DNA of 22,155 bases from Bipalium vagum (taxonomy: Eukaryota > Platyhelminthes > Tricladida > Geoplanidae), in assembly GCA_037834085.1 (NCBI GenBank), contig JBBMKC010226107.1, positions 1 through 22,155 on the forward strand. The letters are read 5' to 3'. The position numbers were made by a program, and so were the translations under genes. The notes below the pieces were generated by a model. The model saw nothing but the letters and a program-made list of their open reading frames with translations, did not search any database and had not been told where the DNA came from. Of this stretch, positions 7,601-16,800 are shown piece by piece; the stretch's first letter is position 1; each line of letters starts with the position of its first letter.

Positions 7601-9845
7601 TATTTTTTTATTAAATGTTAGAATTTTCTTTTCTAAAAAAGAAATCAAGGGTGATTTAATTATTTTTAAAAAAATATTTCTTTCAGTTCGATTGTGCTTT
7701 TGAATAATTCAAATTAAGGAATAATATTTATTGATAAAGGATAGCATTTTCTGACGACCAAGAGATGTCACCCACTACACATACCTCATAATCAGCTACA
7801 CTATTCAACACAGGGTCTCGACACTTATCCATCGAATGGCAGGCGGCGTTGACCACACGACAACGCGATGGGAACAAAAAGTCTGAAGTCAATATCAACG
7901 GAATTTCCAATCTCTCATATGAGGTGCATCAACCTATGAAAACCTAGTGCTCTATGTTCCGAACCGGCTGCCCAAGGCACCAAAAACTGCACAATCTCTC
8001 GGGCTATGAAGTGAAATGGAACCGGTATTGACAGGTCACGGAGAAGTGTGTCCATGGAGTGTTAAAGTTTCCAGATTTTCAGAAAATAAAACCACTTTAA
8101 ATGCAACAGTTAAATCAAATTTGCTTATGTTAGAAGGTGTTTAACTGTATTATTCAAATTTATTACGAAAAAATCATTCGTAACAAAATACTTTTCAATA
8201 GCAATGTTCAGAGAATTTTTAATTTGTTCAACATGAAAATACATGGTTGTTATCTCAGTTTAAAACCAATCTTATCCACTTTTATATTTAAATACAGCAT
8301 TTCCATAATATGAACACAATAAAAACAATTTTCGTTTCCAAGAGAAGGTCTTGAAGTTGCTAACGAAAAACCTTGAGAGACCGGTCATATTAGGAATTCA
8401 GAAACGAAGATATCGTTCGAAATGACAAATTTCTTTCCCAATCCAAGTCTCACTTTTTATCAAAAATAAATCAATGAATAAGTGTATCCTTTATATAAAG
8501 TATTATGAAAAATATTTTGATAAACAAGGTTTATTAACATTTTTTGAGTCTTATTATTATAATTTTATTTTATTTTTAGTTTTTCTCATTTAAAATCCTC
8601 AATTAAAACGAATCATTAAAGAAATCTTTATATTTTTGAACCAAAATTTTTGAATCACTTTGATTGTTCTTTCAATTTAAAGTAATTAATTAATAAAATT
8701 AAATTCAGATAATAATTATTCTAACTGTTTCGTCCAGCTTCTTAACATTTGCCATTTGCTTTCTGACCATTTGCAGTTTGACAAGAAATGCTCCAGCACT
8801 TTGGTCTGAAATTACAGGGGCTCGAAGCCACCCATTCGGTTCAGGTTTAGGAATAAGCCCAGTGTATTTAAGAATGAGAATGAGAAGACTTAAATCCGAG
8901 GGTGGAAATATAATTGATTCTTTATCGCTTGAATAGAGGAGATTCCACTGATAAGAAGTTATAATTCCTCTACATCTCAAGCGTCTTAAGCTTAACTGAA
9001 TCTACATATGAAATAAGAATTACAGAAGTAAAATTTGAAGTAAATTAGCAATTGCACCTCTGGTTTCCTTAACAAATTTCTATAACCATCGGCATCAATT
9101 AGATACGTTTTCAGATAATTTTGTAAGGTCGATGGTACGACTTCGTGTATTAAGAAACAAAGTTTTGCAAAATTGGAAAACGTTGAATCAAACGTGTCGA
9201 TTTTTATGTCATTTGGTGTCAGTAGAGCTACCTGAACGATACAGTAATAAAAAAACTTAGAACTGGGAAGTGATAAAAAAATGTACATAGGTTTTCACTA
9301 TATTTTATTTATTTATTATGAAAATTATAATTATTTCTGTAGGAATTTGATTAAATATTTCTCTTCGATTGGTTTAAAAATTAACAATTAGAGTACCAGA
9401 GAGGGAAATCGTGATTTACTCAAGAGTCACTTGAATATATTGAGTTAGAAAAGGTATTTTCTTAATCATGAACCACAATTTCATTTTAAGTACTGTCAAT
9501 TTTTAAACCTCTGTGATAACAGCTACAAAATTTTGTATATTAATTAAAATAATTCTAAGGAAAAATGGAAAATAATCTTAGTCAATCAATTTCAGTAAGA
9601 AAAATCAAAATATTGTTAGTTGTAAAAATAAATTTTAAAGTGGTGTTTCTATAATTCAACCTTCATTAGAGAAAAACAAGGTTGCATTTAATCATAAAAA
9701 TGTCTTCTATTCCTGTCTGTAATCCAGCCGAATTTTGAAACTCTAAATAAAAGAAATTTTCATCATTTAATCTGATATCTAAATTTTGAATTTCCTTTGT
9801 CAAATGATAGCAAGATGGACTGTATGGACCATTTGCGTAGCCCAT
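1299..9845 (-). CDS. Spliced HEPN-CARD gene (DZIP3-type HEPN plus CARD), six exons, about 431 aa
   Basis: Six minus-strand exons join with consistent phases: 9678-9845, 9058-9231, 8726-9001, 7277-7432 (all phase 0), 6040-6235 (ends phase 1) and 1299-1624 (begins phase 1). Residues 1-56 are an N-terminal piece. About 70-258 form a DZIP3-type HEPN domain with its trailing helix. About 259-324 are a charged linker and about 328-415 a CARD. DZIP3-family HEPN domains and CARDs both occur in animal immune and death-signalling proteins, and CARDs bind other CARDs homotypically. From this I infer a cytosolic adaptor that couples HEPN-mediated recognition or oligomerisation to a caspase or NF-kB-type pathway. 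No ATPase, RING or caspase domain is seen. No gene symbol is justified because I know no characterised orthologue. Exon 1 is the least certain part. Confidence 0.7.
1625..2114 (-). other. Start-distal part of intron 5, no feature
   Basis: This A+T-rich intron sequence lies between the CARD exon acceptor and the Ty3/gypsy fossil. I see no coding signal. A clear LTR next to the fossil is not recognisable here. Confidence 0.5.
2115..4900 (-). mobile_element. Broken Ty3/gypsy retrotransposon (pol and part of gag), inside intron 5
   Basis: This is a decayed LTR-retrotransposon body on the same strand as the host gene. Recognisable parts in order along the minus strand are: a nucleocapsid-like zinc-knuckle region (about 4800-4900), a protease-like stretch (about 4330-4430), reverse transcriptase (about 3540-3850), RNase H (about 3190-3480), and integrase with its zinc-binding domain (about 2860-3020), core (about 2400-2640) and C-terminal domain (about 2115-2330). 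Reverse transcriptase precedes integrase, which points to Ty3/gypsy rather than copia. It is broken in well over ten places with internal losses, and no LTR is clear at either end, so it is old. At its gag side it abuts a Tc1 fragment that may have truncated it. Confidence 0.8.
2786..2808. repeat. (TA)n microsatellite
   Basis: About eleven TA units lie inside the integrase part of the Ty3/gypsy fossil and probably expanded after the element died. The flanking TCTATC-type units suggest a compound microsatellite. Confidence 0.85.
4910..5190 (+). mobile_element. Tc1-like transposase 3' fragment with right terminal repeat
   Basis: The plus strand reads KELFEGFMKSC and then KSMPS followed by a VMGGI-type end. 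This matches the Tc1 transposase tail, usually 'L-V-x-SMPRR-x-x-A-V-I-x-A-x-G-G-x-T-x-Y-stop'. About 50-80 bases later the sequence ends ACCATCACTGTA (5181-5192). This is the complement of the usual Tc1 end CAGTGATGGT next to a TA target. The tail contains at least one frame change, and the catalytic part and left end are missing. It joins the gag side of the Ty3/gypsy fossil directly. Confidence 0.6.
5193..5798. other. Intron 5 sequence, no gene
   Basis: A+T-rich intron of the HEPN-CARD gene. The 5690-5780 part is somewhat less A+T-rich and carries CACT/CATTAAG segments loosely similar to 1850-1910, but I cannot define a repeat family. Confidence 0.4.
5799..5880 (+). repeat. SINE-like fragment with tRNA T-arm
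   Basis: 5826-5842 forms a perfect tRNA-style T arm: stem TCGGG/CCCGA (5 bp) around a 7-base loop. It contains the B-box-like GGTTTGGGTCC (5829-5839, 8 of 11 bases of consensus). Just upstream, AAGGTTAAGCAACC resembles a tRNA D arm. A GTGGT...ACCAC inverted pair (about 5851-5875) follows. A tRNA-derived SINE remnant is the simplest reading. Confidence 0.35.
6040..6235 (-). CDS. Exon 5 of the HEPN-CARD gene: coiled-coil start and linker
   Basis: The acceptor TTAG (6237-6236) is followed by ATCTATAATTTGGAACGG, read IYNLERRLEV in phase 0 from exon 4. The donor is TATG followed by GTTAGT (6039-6038), leaving phase 1. That is exactly what the CARD exon needs: G plus GT rebuilds a glycine codon. 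The first 20 residues are charged and helical, extending the coil from exon 4. The rest, through QTPIKMRETLSGKSVQP, is polar and probably flexible. No enzymatic motif is visible. The frame stays open for 65 codons and closes just past the donor, as expected for a real exon. Confidence 0.7.
6236..7276 (-). other. Intron 4 of the HEPN-CARD gene, no gene
   Basis: About 1.04 kb of very A+T-rich intron with many short poly-A and poly-T runs. I see no coding or repeat signal. Confidence 0.5.
7277..7432 (-). CDS. Exon 4 of the HEPN-CARD gene: last HEPN helix and trailing coil
   Basis: The acceptor TTAG (7434-7433) precedes ACATATCAATTAATATTGG, and the exon opens in phase 0 with TYQLILDLLVSIVTHF. 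In DZIP3-type HEPN domains the RNxxxH segment is followed by a short acidic turn and a helix of the form 'F-x-x-x-W-x-D-I-x-x-A-L-x-x-L', which this resembles. The second half, LLEKDKASAIQFFKTWHKDE, matches the helix that normally trails this domain ('E-x-x-x-L-L-K-E-W-K-K-x-E'). The donor is AAAAG followed by GTTTGG (7276-7275), phase 0, 52 codons. The donor is weak but has no rival nearby. Confidence 0.75.
7433..7727 (-). other. Intron 3, start-distal part
   Basis: A+T-rich intron sequence with nothing recognisable. Confidence 0.4.
7728..8060. repeat. GC-richer block in intron 3, unclassified repeat candidate
   Basis: Base composition changes sharply here compared with flanks that are close to 80% A+T. 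The block includes runs such as GGCAGGCGGCGTTGACCACA and GAACCGGCTGCCCAAGG. A minus-strand frame (7728-7910) is open for 60 codons but has no domain I recognise, and other frames hold stops. The abrupt edges suggest an inserted repeat or transposon piece, but no terminal repeats or known family are visible. Confidence 0.35.
8061..8725 (-). other. Intron 3, start-proximal part, no gene
   Basis: A+T-rich sequence between the GC-richer block and the exon 3 donor. I see nothing coding or repetitive. Confidence 0.4.
8726..9001 (-). CDS. Exon 3 of the HEPN-CARD gene: HEPN core
   Basis: The acceptor TGTAG (9003-9002) opens a phase-0 exon of 92 codons. A second in-frame acceptor at CAG (8998-8996) would drop two residues. 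The donor is GAAACA followed by GTTAGA (8725-8724). The peptide runs LRRLRCRGIITSYQWNLLY, then PSDLSLLILILKYTGL, then PNGWLRAP and VRKQMAN. This order is the core pattern of the DZIP3-type HEPN family: a leucine-arginine helix ending in 'G-x-I-x-x-x-Q-W-x-L-L-[YF]-P', then a 'D-x-x-L-L-x-x-L-L-x-x-I-x-x-L' helix, then 'G-W-x-x-x-P' and an R-anchored helix. The family's RNxxxH nuclease motif reads R-K-Q-M-A-N here, so Asn and His are not conserved. I expect a structural or binding HEPN. Confidence 0.85.
9058..9231 (-). CDS. Exon 2 of the HEPN-CARD gene: HEPN N-terminal helices
   Basis: The acceptor TCGTTCAG (9234-9232) precedes GTAGCTCTACTGACACC. The exon is 58 codons, phase 0 at both ends, with a donor at CCAGAG followed by GTGCAA (9057-9056). 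The intron to exon 3 is only 56 bases, typical of a minimal invertebrate intron. The peptide contains NFAKLCFLIHEVVPSTLQNY, which fits the opening helix of DZIP3-type HEPN domains ('x-x-L-x-x-L-[IL]-x-x-x-x-P-x-x-L-x-x-x-L'). The frame continues into the intron before stopping, which could tempt an annotator to extend it. Confidence 0.8.
9678..9845 (-). CDS. Probable first coding exon of the HEPN-CARD gene
   Basis: An ATG at 9845 lies in a strong context (GAAATGG) with an in-frame TAA two codons upstream, so it is a credible true start. The frame reads MGYANGPYSPSCYHLTKEIQ and continues through NDENFFYLEFQNSAGLQ to KCNL. That is 56 codons of non-repetitive, mixed composition that stands out in this A+T-rich DNA. 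The donor is CTT followed by GTTTTTC (9677-9676), phase 0, matching exon 2; it is a weak donor. No domain is recognised. It is short enough to be missed by length-filtered ORF calls. It could belong to another transcript, but its strand, phase and distance (446-base intron) favour this gene. Confidence 0.55.
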
Positions 9846-12237
9846 TTCTTATTTTATGATATTAAGGTATTAATTTTTATCTAAATAAATTTTTACCAAA
9901 GTAACTGTCCTTTCCAAATATTAATAAAATACTTTCCAATCAGATGCTCCATCTGTTTCACATTATCAACTATATCCATGACCTTCAAAATTCTAAATAA
10001 CTTGTTCTAAACAAAACATGACCAAACCGAATTTCAATCTGTAAATCTTAAACGTTTTCCAATTTCTGTTTTTCGTCTTAACTTAGATTTTTAAAAATAA
10101 TAAGAACCAATTTGGTATATTCGAAATCATAAAATAAAATAATGAAATACCTCATCTTTTTAATGGCCCACTTATGTTTTTATATTAACATTAAACATTT
10201 CAATTTTTATATGAATTTTTTTGATAAATAAGGTTTTAGTTTTAATCAATGACGATTTTATTTTGATTTTGACAACTTTAGTCAGATTTTGATTTTACAA
10301 TAAACATTTTCTTTTTTCCTTTTTATTCTTTTAATTATTTTTTCAAAATGGTTTAATTAATGGTAGTAAAAAGCCGATTCAGTATTTATTACCCACCATT
10401 CACCATTAAAAAAAGGACTGAAAAAAGTATTCAAGAATTTTTTATGTCAAGTCAATTAAAACAAAAACCCTTGATTTTTAAGATCCAACTATACTTACAA
10501 CAAAGAAAATTCTTATTTTACTATGATATCTTTAGGAAAATCTTTAATTTTTAAAATTATTATTTCTCATGTGGAAAAGAAAGATTTATCTGAAATGTTT
10601 TAAAAGGAAATAGGTACTTGACTATTATTAACTGAATGTAGAGGGAACAGTAATTTTTATTGGAATACGAAGACAGGAATTATTCCCAGGACTGTAAACT
10701 TAAACTTTATGAATTAAAGAACATTAAAAAAACAATTAGGTTTTCTAATCCTTTTTCAAATCTGTGATGTGTCAAAAAGAAAGGCTAAGAAAGAATCCTA
10801 AACTTAAATGTCTCACATCAGTCGTAATTTAATATAAAAAGTTGGAAAAATAAAAATTCTTCTCCTGAGTTAGATAATGGAAAGTAACTTTTTTTAAACA
10901 TGACACCAAATTTCTGTTTATATTTTACGCGAATAATATCTTATCAGACGTGAAAAAGAATTAAAAGAACATTAAAGTTTTATTAAATTCTTCATATTAA
11001 GACCATAAAGTAAAAATAAAAAAGTTATTTGTTATTTATAAATTTTTTTTATTAATAAGATTATTTGATGATGTCTATTGGTTAGTAACAACCGTATATG
11101 AGCACAATTTATTAATTTCCTTTTTTGAAAAAATAAAAAATATTTTTATGAATTTTAACCATAATTTTTAAAATAAAATAAAACCGAACAATAACAGTAC
11201 ACCCAATGATATTTATAAATTATATAACAAGAGAAATACTTAACTTATTAATATTTAATTAAATTAAAAAACTTTAAAGAAAAGAGTATAAAAATATCCT
11301 TAGTAAATAAATCATTTTACCTTTTTGGCTTTATTACGCCCACTTAAAGAAAGCATTTCACAGTATAATAGCTAATTACAAACAAAGTTTAGATAATACC
11401 ATTTGATAGAACAAGTTAAATTAAACGTATAGAAAAACAAAATGCTTGAACAGTTCAAATACAAAAATAGACTTAATTCTAATTTCAAATGAGGTTATAG
11501 CTGAGCAGTAATGCAACGGGTTTATTATTAACCTTTCTTCATAATGTTTAATAATAGAAATAAGGAAAGTTTCCTGATTTTTTAAAAATCATATTTTAAT
11601 CCGAGCTTTTAAATATTTAAAAATATGGTTGAAATTCTGTTTGGTCCCGTTTTGTTTAAAGAAAAATCATGAATATCAACACCTTTTTTTATTACTGATT
11701 GTAACAACAATAAAAATATATTTTATTCATTATCCTAACCAAAAAATTTGTAACAGTCTATGGTTGTAGCTCTGAAGAGTACTGTTACCTTTTTAATAAA
11801 TTTTTTAGATAAAAATTAAATTTATATAATATCAAAATAAAAATTGAAAATTTTTTTATTTCATCTTTTAAATAATTATAATTAGACCGCTTAAACAAAA
11901 CGGGGTCAACCAAAAATTAATCCTTCTCTTAAATGTTTTTAAAATCTAAATACTTTAATTACTAAATTTGATTATATTGCAGTAATAATTTGCAATACTA
12001 ATTTTATGTAAATCTTCATGGAAATAACAAAGAATACCCTTTTTGAGTTTCTATTATTGTATATCCTATATTTATTTCATAAACCAAAATATCAGTCCAT
12101 CTTTTTCATGTTTTCCTTTTTACTTTTTTTGTAAACAGAAGGAAAATGAGAGAAGAACATAGATCTTAAAATGCTTTCATACTGCTTGGAATTTAAATGA
12201 TCATGTTTTATTGTGAATCACAAGTATAGTTTACATG
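9846..12237. other. A+T-rich region upstream of the HEPN-CARD gene, no supported gene
   Basis: The minus-strand promoter of the HEPN-CARD gene should lie just above 9845, but no TATA box or initiator is clear. The 64-codon plus-strand frame at 10360-10554 is Lys/Phe/Ile-rich, as chance frames in poly-A/T DNA are, and lacks splice support. Apart from the A-box fragment at 11491 I see nothing. Confidence 0.4.
11491..11523 (+). repeat. Second SINE-like fragment (A box)
   Basis: TAGCTGAGCAG (11498-11508) fits the pol III A-box consensus. The segment GAGGTTATAGCTGAGCAGTA followed by ATGCAACGGGTTT loosely parallels 5799-5833. Both may be tRNA-derived fragments of one family, but no B box follows here. 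Confidence 0.25.
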
Positions 12238-12365
12238 TTAGCGGTCCGTTTTCTTCCTCTTCCAGGACAGTCACTATTATGACCTTGCGATTACATAGGA
12301 AAGCTTTTGCTTAGATACCTTGAGCAATCGCGCGATTTCGATTTGACGTTTTCTCCTTCCATGCA
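12238..12365 (-). mobile_element. Tc1/mariner transposase N-terminal fragment
   Basis: The minus strand reads GRRKRQIEIARLLKVSKQKL, continues SYVIAR, and after stops resumes in another frame as CPGRGRKRTAN. This is the paired-like helix-turn-helix of a Tc1/mariner transposase followed by its GRPR-type AT-hook linker. One frame change and several stops separate the two parts. No catalytic domain or terminal repeat is seen nearby, so this is a short relic. Its sequence differs from the Tc1 remnants at 17468 and 20957 and represents a separate lineage. Confidence 0.6.
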
Positions 12366-13169
12366 TAACCAAAAAATCAGATCGCTCATTTGTCATCCAT
12401 TAATAAAAATATTAAGAAATCAATTAAAATTCATTAATTAAATTTGATTGATTGGAATTTGTATATTACGCTGATATAAAAAATTTTATTCATACAATAA
12501 GACAAACTGCTTATATAACGTTTTGAAGTTTGTCTGATTTATTTTGAAATACCTTTATATTAACTTAATCAGTTTTTTTTAGAAAGGATTAGTTAATATC
12601 TCCAAATTTGTTTGTCTAATAAAATTCCTAAATAAGTTTAGGATCTCGAGTAATTAATATTAATAATATAAAAACGAAAATAGTATATCTAACTAAAAAC
12701 AAATATTTAAACAAAAAATTTAAAAACTGGTTTATTATAATTTTTACACGAATAAGTTGAGAGCAACTGTGTTTCTTCTTTCAGCTGATATTATACATTC
12801 TTTTATGTATATTTCGCACGTTTCACAATACAAAAGATAATTTTATTTTGTTCAACTAATGAATTCTCATTCTCACTGAAAAAATAATTTCTCTATCATA
12901 ATTCTAATTTGAAAATCTGCAAAATGTTGAAAAAATGTCACTTATTGCTAAAAATAGCATTTGTTTTATTTAAATGCATAATTTGTAAGAAGGATGTCAA
13001 TAATAAAACATAAGAAGAATATGTATTATATTTTATTATGGTAAGAAAAATAAGAACATTTGTCATGGTGTTGTCGGGAGATATGTAAGCTCATTCTAAT
13101 CTATTCCTTCTACATTTTAATATTTTCTATGATTTCCAAAAAAATACCAAATTTAGTTACCATGCAACT
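12366..13169. other. A+T-rich DNA, no gene
   Basis: A good plus-strand acceptor (TTTCTTCTTTCAG, ending near 12783) is followed by short open frames in two phases. None shows a domain or a convincing donor. Confidence 0.35.
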
Positions 13170-13440
13170 GCACCCATCGATATAAACAATGCTTAGAATA
13201 GAAATAGTCTACGTTAATTGGTCCAATCAAATCCATTTGTTGGATGAAATGTATTTATTGTAAGACTAGCGAATGTTATAAGTCCATGTCGAGAGAACAT
13301 TTGAGCTATTTGACATCATTCTCCCATATTTGATAGAAAGTTCTCCACTGAACGACTGCATTCATGTCTTTGTAAGAGTTCTCCAAGTTCAGTTGATTCT
13401 AATTATCATGAGTTACAATTTCAATCTGGAAGTTGAAAAT
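13170..13440 (-). mobile_element. Possible retroelement integrase scrap
   Basis: A stretch less A+T-rich than its surroundings reads, near 13205-13245 on the minus strand, like the opening of a retroelement integrase core. It is short and broken and no other element parts adjoin it. Treat it as an old fossil fragment of an LTR element, family unknown. Confidence 0.25.
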
Positions 13441-15310
13441 CAGCATTATTTTTCCGAGGTAATTCCGTATTAAATATTAAAAACGAAATATGTTTAAAAG
13501 TCAGTCAGGATAAATATATGATTAAAACAAATATGTATACTTTGCCATAGAAACGGAAAAATGATTATTTTATTAAAAGATATGTTAGATTCCTCTCGAA
13601 AGTGGTATTATTTATTATTTTTAATTATGTGGTTTAATTTATTCGAGATATTAAATTCATATTAATCTCTCTCTTTTTTCTAAATCTTAAACATCTTGTA
13701 ATAAATAGATCAGATTTGTTGAATTGTTTTCCTGATCCAGGTTCAACTGATAATTGTGTAAACCTTCTACTTTATTAAAAATTGCGTTCATTCTTTTTTA
13801 ATAATACAATGAGGAATGTTTAAAAGATATCTTTGTGTATCGTCTGCTCTTTAGAATAATTAATAAAAATTATCTTTAAGGTTTATATTAAATAATAAAT
13901 ATAAAATTATAGCATTTACTTCAGGAATGAACACTACAACTATTTTGGTACACCCTTAATCAGTAAATATCATTTTTTATTGATTTTAATTTTTTGGATT
14001 AAAAATTAAATGAACATTCAAGTTTTAATTTGATCTATTATTTTTAAATGTTATACATGTATATATTTATATATAATATATAATATAATATCATATATGA
14101 ATTTTTCTTCTAATCAATATTTTTTCACGTTATTTAATGATACGAAAATAATGATGGTGGCATCTTTTAATATAACAATTATAATTTTGAATATTAGTTT
14201 TAATAAAGTGGATTAAATGTTACTTTGGTTTTTAATGTCAAGTTTATTTATTAACTTCATTATGTGTTGCACGTTCAGATCTGTTTTGTTTCTTTAAGGA
14301 TACTGTCCTAGATTAAAATTTTATTAGATTCTCTCTTAACTCAACAATAATAAGAGACAATAATTATTGATATTTTTATAACGTTGGTTAATAACTACAA
14401 TACCATTGTGCTTCGGAAAAAAATGTCAAATTGTTTTATTATTTCAGATTCACATGTCTCATCTCAAGTACTTTTCCATACCAAGGCTTTCATTATAATT
14501 AATTATCATTAGAAATTTGTAAAATGTTATTCCTTTTCACTTATAATTTAATTGATTAAATAAGTTAAATAATTTTTAACAAAACTCAGTAGAAAAATGA
14601 TAAATTTATGAAAATTAATTTTACTGTGTCAAACATGTTCAGTCTTAGTTTAAATTGTTTTTGTAGAATGACATTTTACGTTTGTTAATTACTTTCTTAC
14701 TTTCTTTTCTTAAATTTCTAACTCAAGATTTTATTGATAATTTATACAAATTTAAATTCAAGGTAAAGTACCATATAAAAAATAAAATGTTTTCACTTTA
14801 TTAAAAGTACTTTAACAAAATAAGACTTTGGTACAGTGGGAGAAATTTGTTTTCATCAACATTTTTATATAAAAATAAACAGATTTTCAGATCAGCCAAA
14901 ACATAAAGAGCGTTGAACTTTAAATTAAATTTATATTATACATAAAGTAATATTATATTATATTATATATAATATATATAAAGTAAAAAATATTTTTATT
15001 TTTAGTATATTATTTTATATTTATTATGGGTCTTAAGAAAATTTGAAAATAATTTTTGATTTTTACATTTGCTTTAATCATCTATTTTGTTTATGAATTA
15101 TAATTACACAGTAACAATCGCCGGTAATCCTTTTCAACTCTGACGAAGTGTGAGGAATTATATAATAATGACAATGAAGAAAAATAAAATAGGCTTGAAG
15201 GCTTAAAATCATGTTTTGCTTAAAAAATTATTGAAATATGTTAATGTAAAACTTCGGAAAAGTATTAAAATTTTTATTTAAAAATATTATTGATAATTCA
15301 AAATAGAGTA
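13441..15310. other. A+T-rich intergenic DNA, no gene
   Basis: Long stretches near 80% A+T. Simple AT-rich runs lie at about 14057-14099 and 14944-14982. A plus-strand acceptor-like TTATTTCAG near 14440-14448 precedes about 17 open codons without a clear donor. I see no gene, RNA or defined repeat. Confidence 0.45.
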
Positions 15311-16800
15311 TTGGGTTGGCAAACAAATTCCAGTGCTTTTTAAAAAAGTGAAGTTTTCTACATTTCTTTTTACAATTTATTCACAAAATAAATTCTTTTT
15401 ATTAAATAATTCAATTTTAAGCGAAAATTCAATTAACAATATTGATTACAAAAGCGTGCACTTACATTATCATTAAATATCATTTATAAATATTGTATTA
15501 TTTTTAAAATATATTTCCTTGAACAATGTAAAAAATAGAAAACTAATGTATATGAGGTTGTAACCTTGTGAAAACATACTTGTCAAAATGGTTGCTAAAT
15601 TCATATTAGGGAATTTCAATATAAATGAGATCGATTCAAATAATCTGTAGTGGTATCATCAACCAGAATCCATTTTACAAAACTTCAAAATAGCCAAATA
15701 TACATCAATAACAATAATGAACAAAATAAAAACGGGATCCTTGTTATTAAAATTGTTTAATAAGTTTTTATAGTTTTTGTTCAACAAATTTATAGAAGAT
15801 GAACCAGATGAAAGTAAAACAAAAAAACTAAATCCTTTCTTATTTGAGTAACATGACATACACTTTCTGTTCTTATTTGTAATAAATATTTAAAATGATA
15901 ACTTTTACAGTTGTTTTTCATAATTCATTTTCCGCGCCAATTCTTCTCGATCACCCTGTACATTTACAATTTTCAAAGAATCCAATGTGGTTTAAATATC
16001 ATTACAGAGGTCCGTGGATTGAATATAGTTTTTGGAAGTCGCTAAGCTTTGCACAGGATATTATTTTTTAATTAATATTTCTGTTTTGTCTTGGGAATAT
16101 TCTTGAAGCTTGTTTAAAATTAGAAAGATTAAACTGAACAAATGGGTACCGCATGATTTTATCTAAGATCAAAGAAGTCTTTCTTATTCAATCTGCAATA
16201 GAAACATTTCGTTTCTGGATTGTAATTTTAATAATGTCCATGAGAAATAGATGTATGATAAGGATAACGATGTACACAAAGGTCAGATCGTCAGGCATAT
16301 TTTCTAAACTTTCATAATCAGTGACATCAGAAAAAATTATGGAAGCCACTAGGCTCTCTTACTTTGTCTCATTTATCTTAACTTTCTGAATCCTAGTAAG
16401 ATGTTTACTGATGAGAGATATGCCCAATAATCAGATGAATACATGAAAATCTTCGACAGTAAAACCAATGTTAGTCAATCTGAAAAGTTCTTCATGCCAA
16501 AGCTTGGCCACACAACGAACACCGGGTGAAAATGGTATAAATTTGGTACCAACAGATTTTCACCTTTTCAAAGAATTGGAGATATTCATTTGAGAGCTTA
16601 TATTTGGAAGATCTTGATTCAAGGTAACGCTTTGCAACACATATCAAACATCACTTGAGAAAAATTGTATATTTGATATGAAGCACTTGATTATGCTCCA
16701 TACTCATCAGACTTGTTGACAACATGCTTTACTCTTTTAATAAACTGACGATATTAATACGTTTGAGAATGTGTCAAATAAAGAGGATATTATATTATCA
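15311..16800 (+). mobile_element. Decayed mariner element
   Basis: The left end TTGGGTTGGCAAACAAATTC after a TA resembles mariner terminal repeats. Further on, KFIEDEPDES (about 15783-15812) matches the EDEP hallmark of mariner N-termini. NKWVPHD (about 16139-16159) matches 'KWVPHEL'. FLNPSKMFTDERYAQ (about 16384-16428) matches 'FLNPGETITAEKYAQ'. YAPYSSDLLTT (about 16693-16725) matches 'HPPYSPDLSPTDYH'. Between them are many stops and frame changes. A PTDFHLFKEL segment sits out of its usual place (see findings). No matching right terminal repeat is visible. The length, about 1.5 kb, is slightly over a full mariner of about 1.3 kb, consistent with insertions during decay. The transposase is certainly dead. 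Confidence 0.7.

Noticed and set aside
10360-10554. 64-codon plus-strand frame
   Set aside because: Its composition is Lys/Phe/Tyr/Gln-rich as expected by chance in A+T-rich DNA. There are no splice signals and no motif.
15659-15859. 66-codon minus-strand frame
   Set aside because: It is antisense to the mariner N-terminal region, whose EDEP motif reads on the plus strand.
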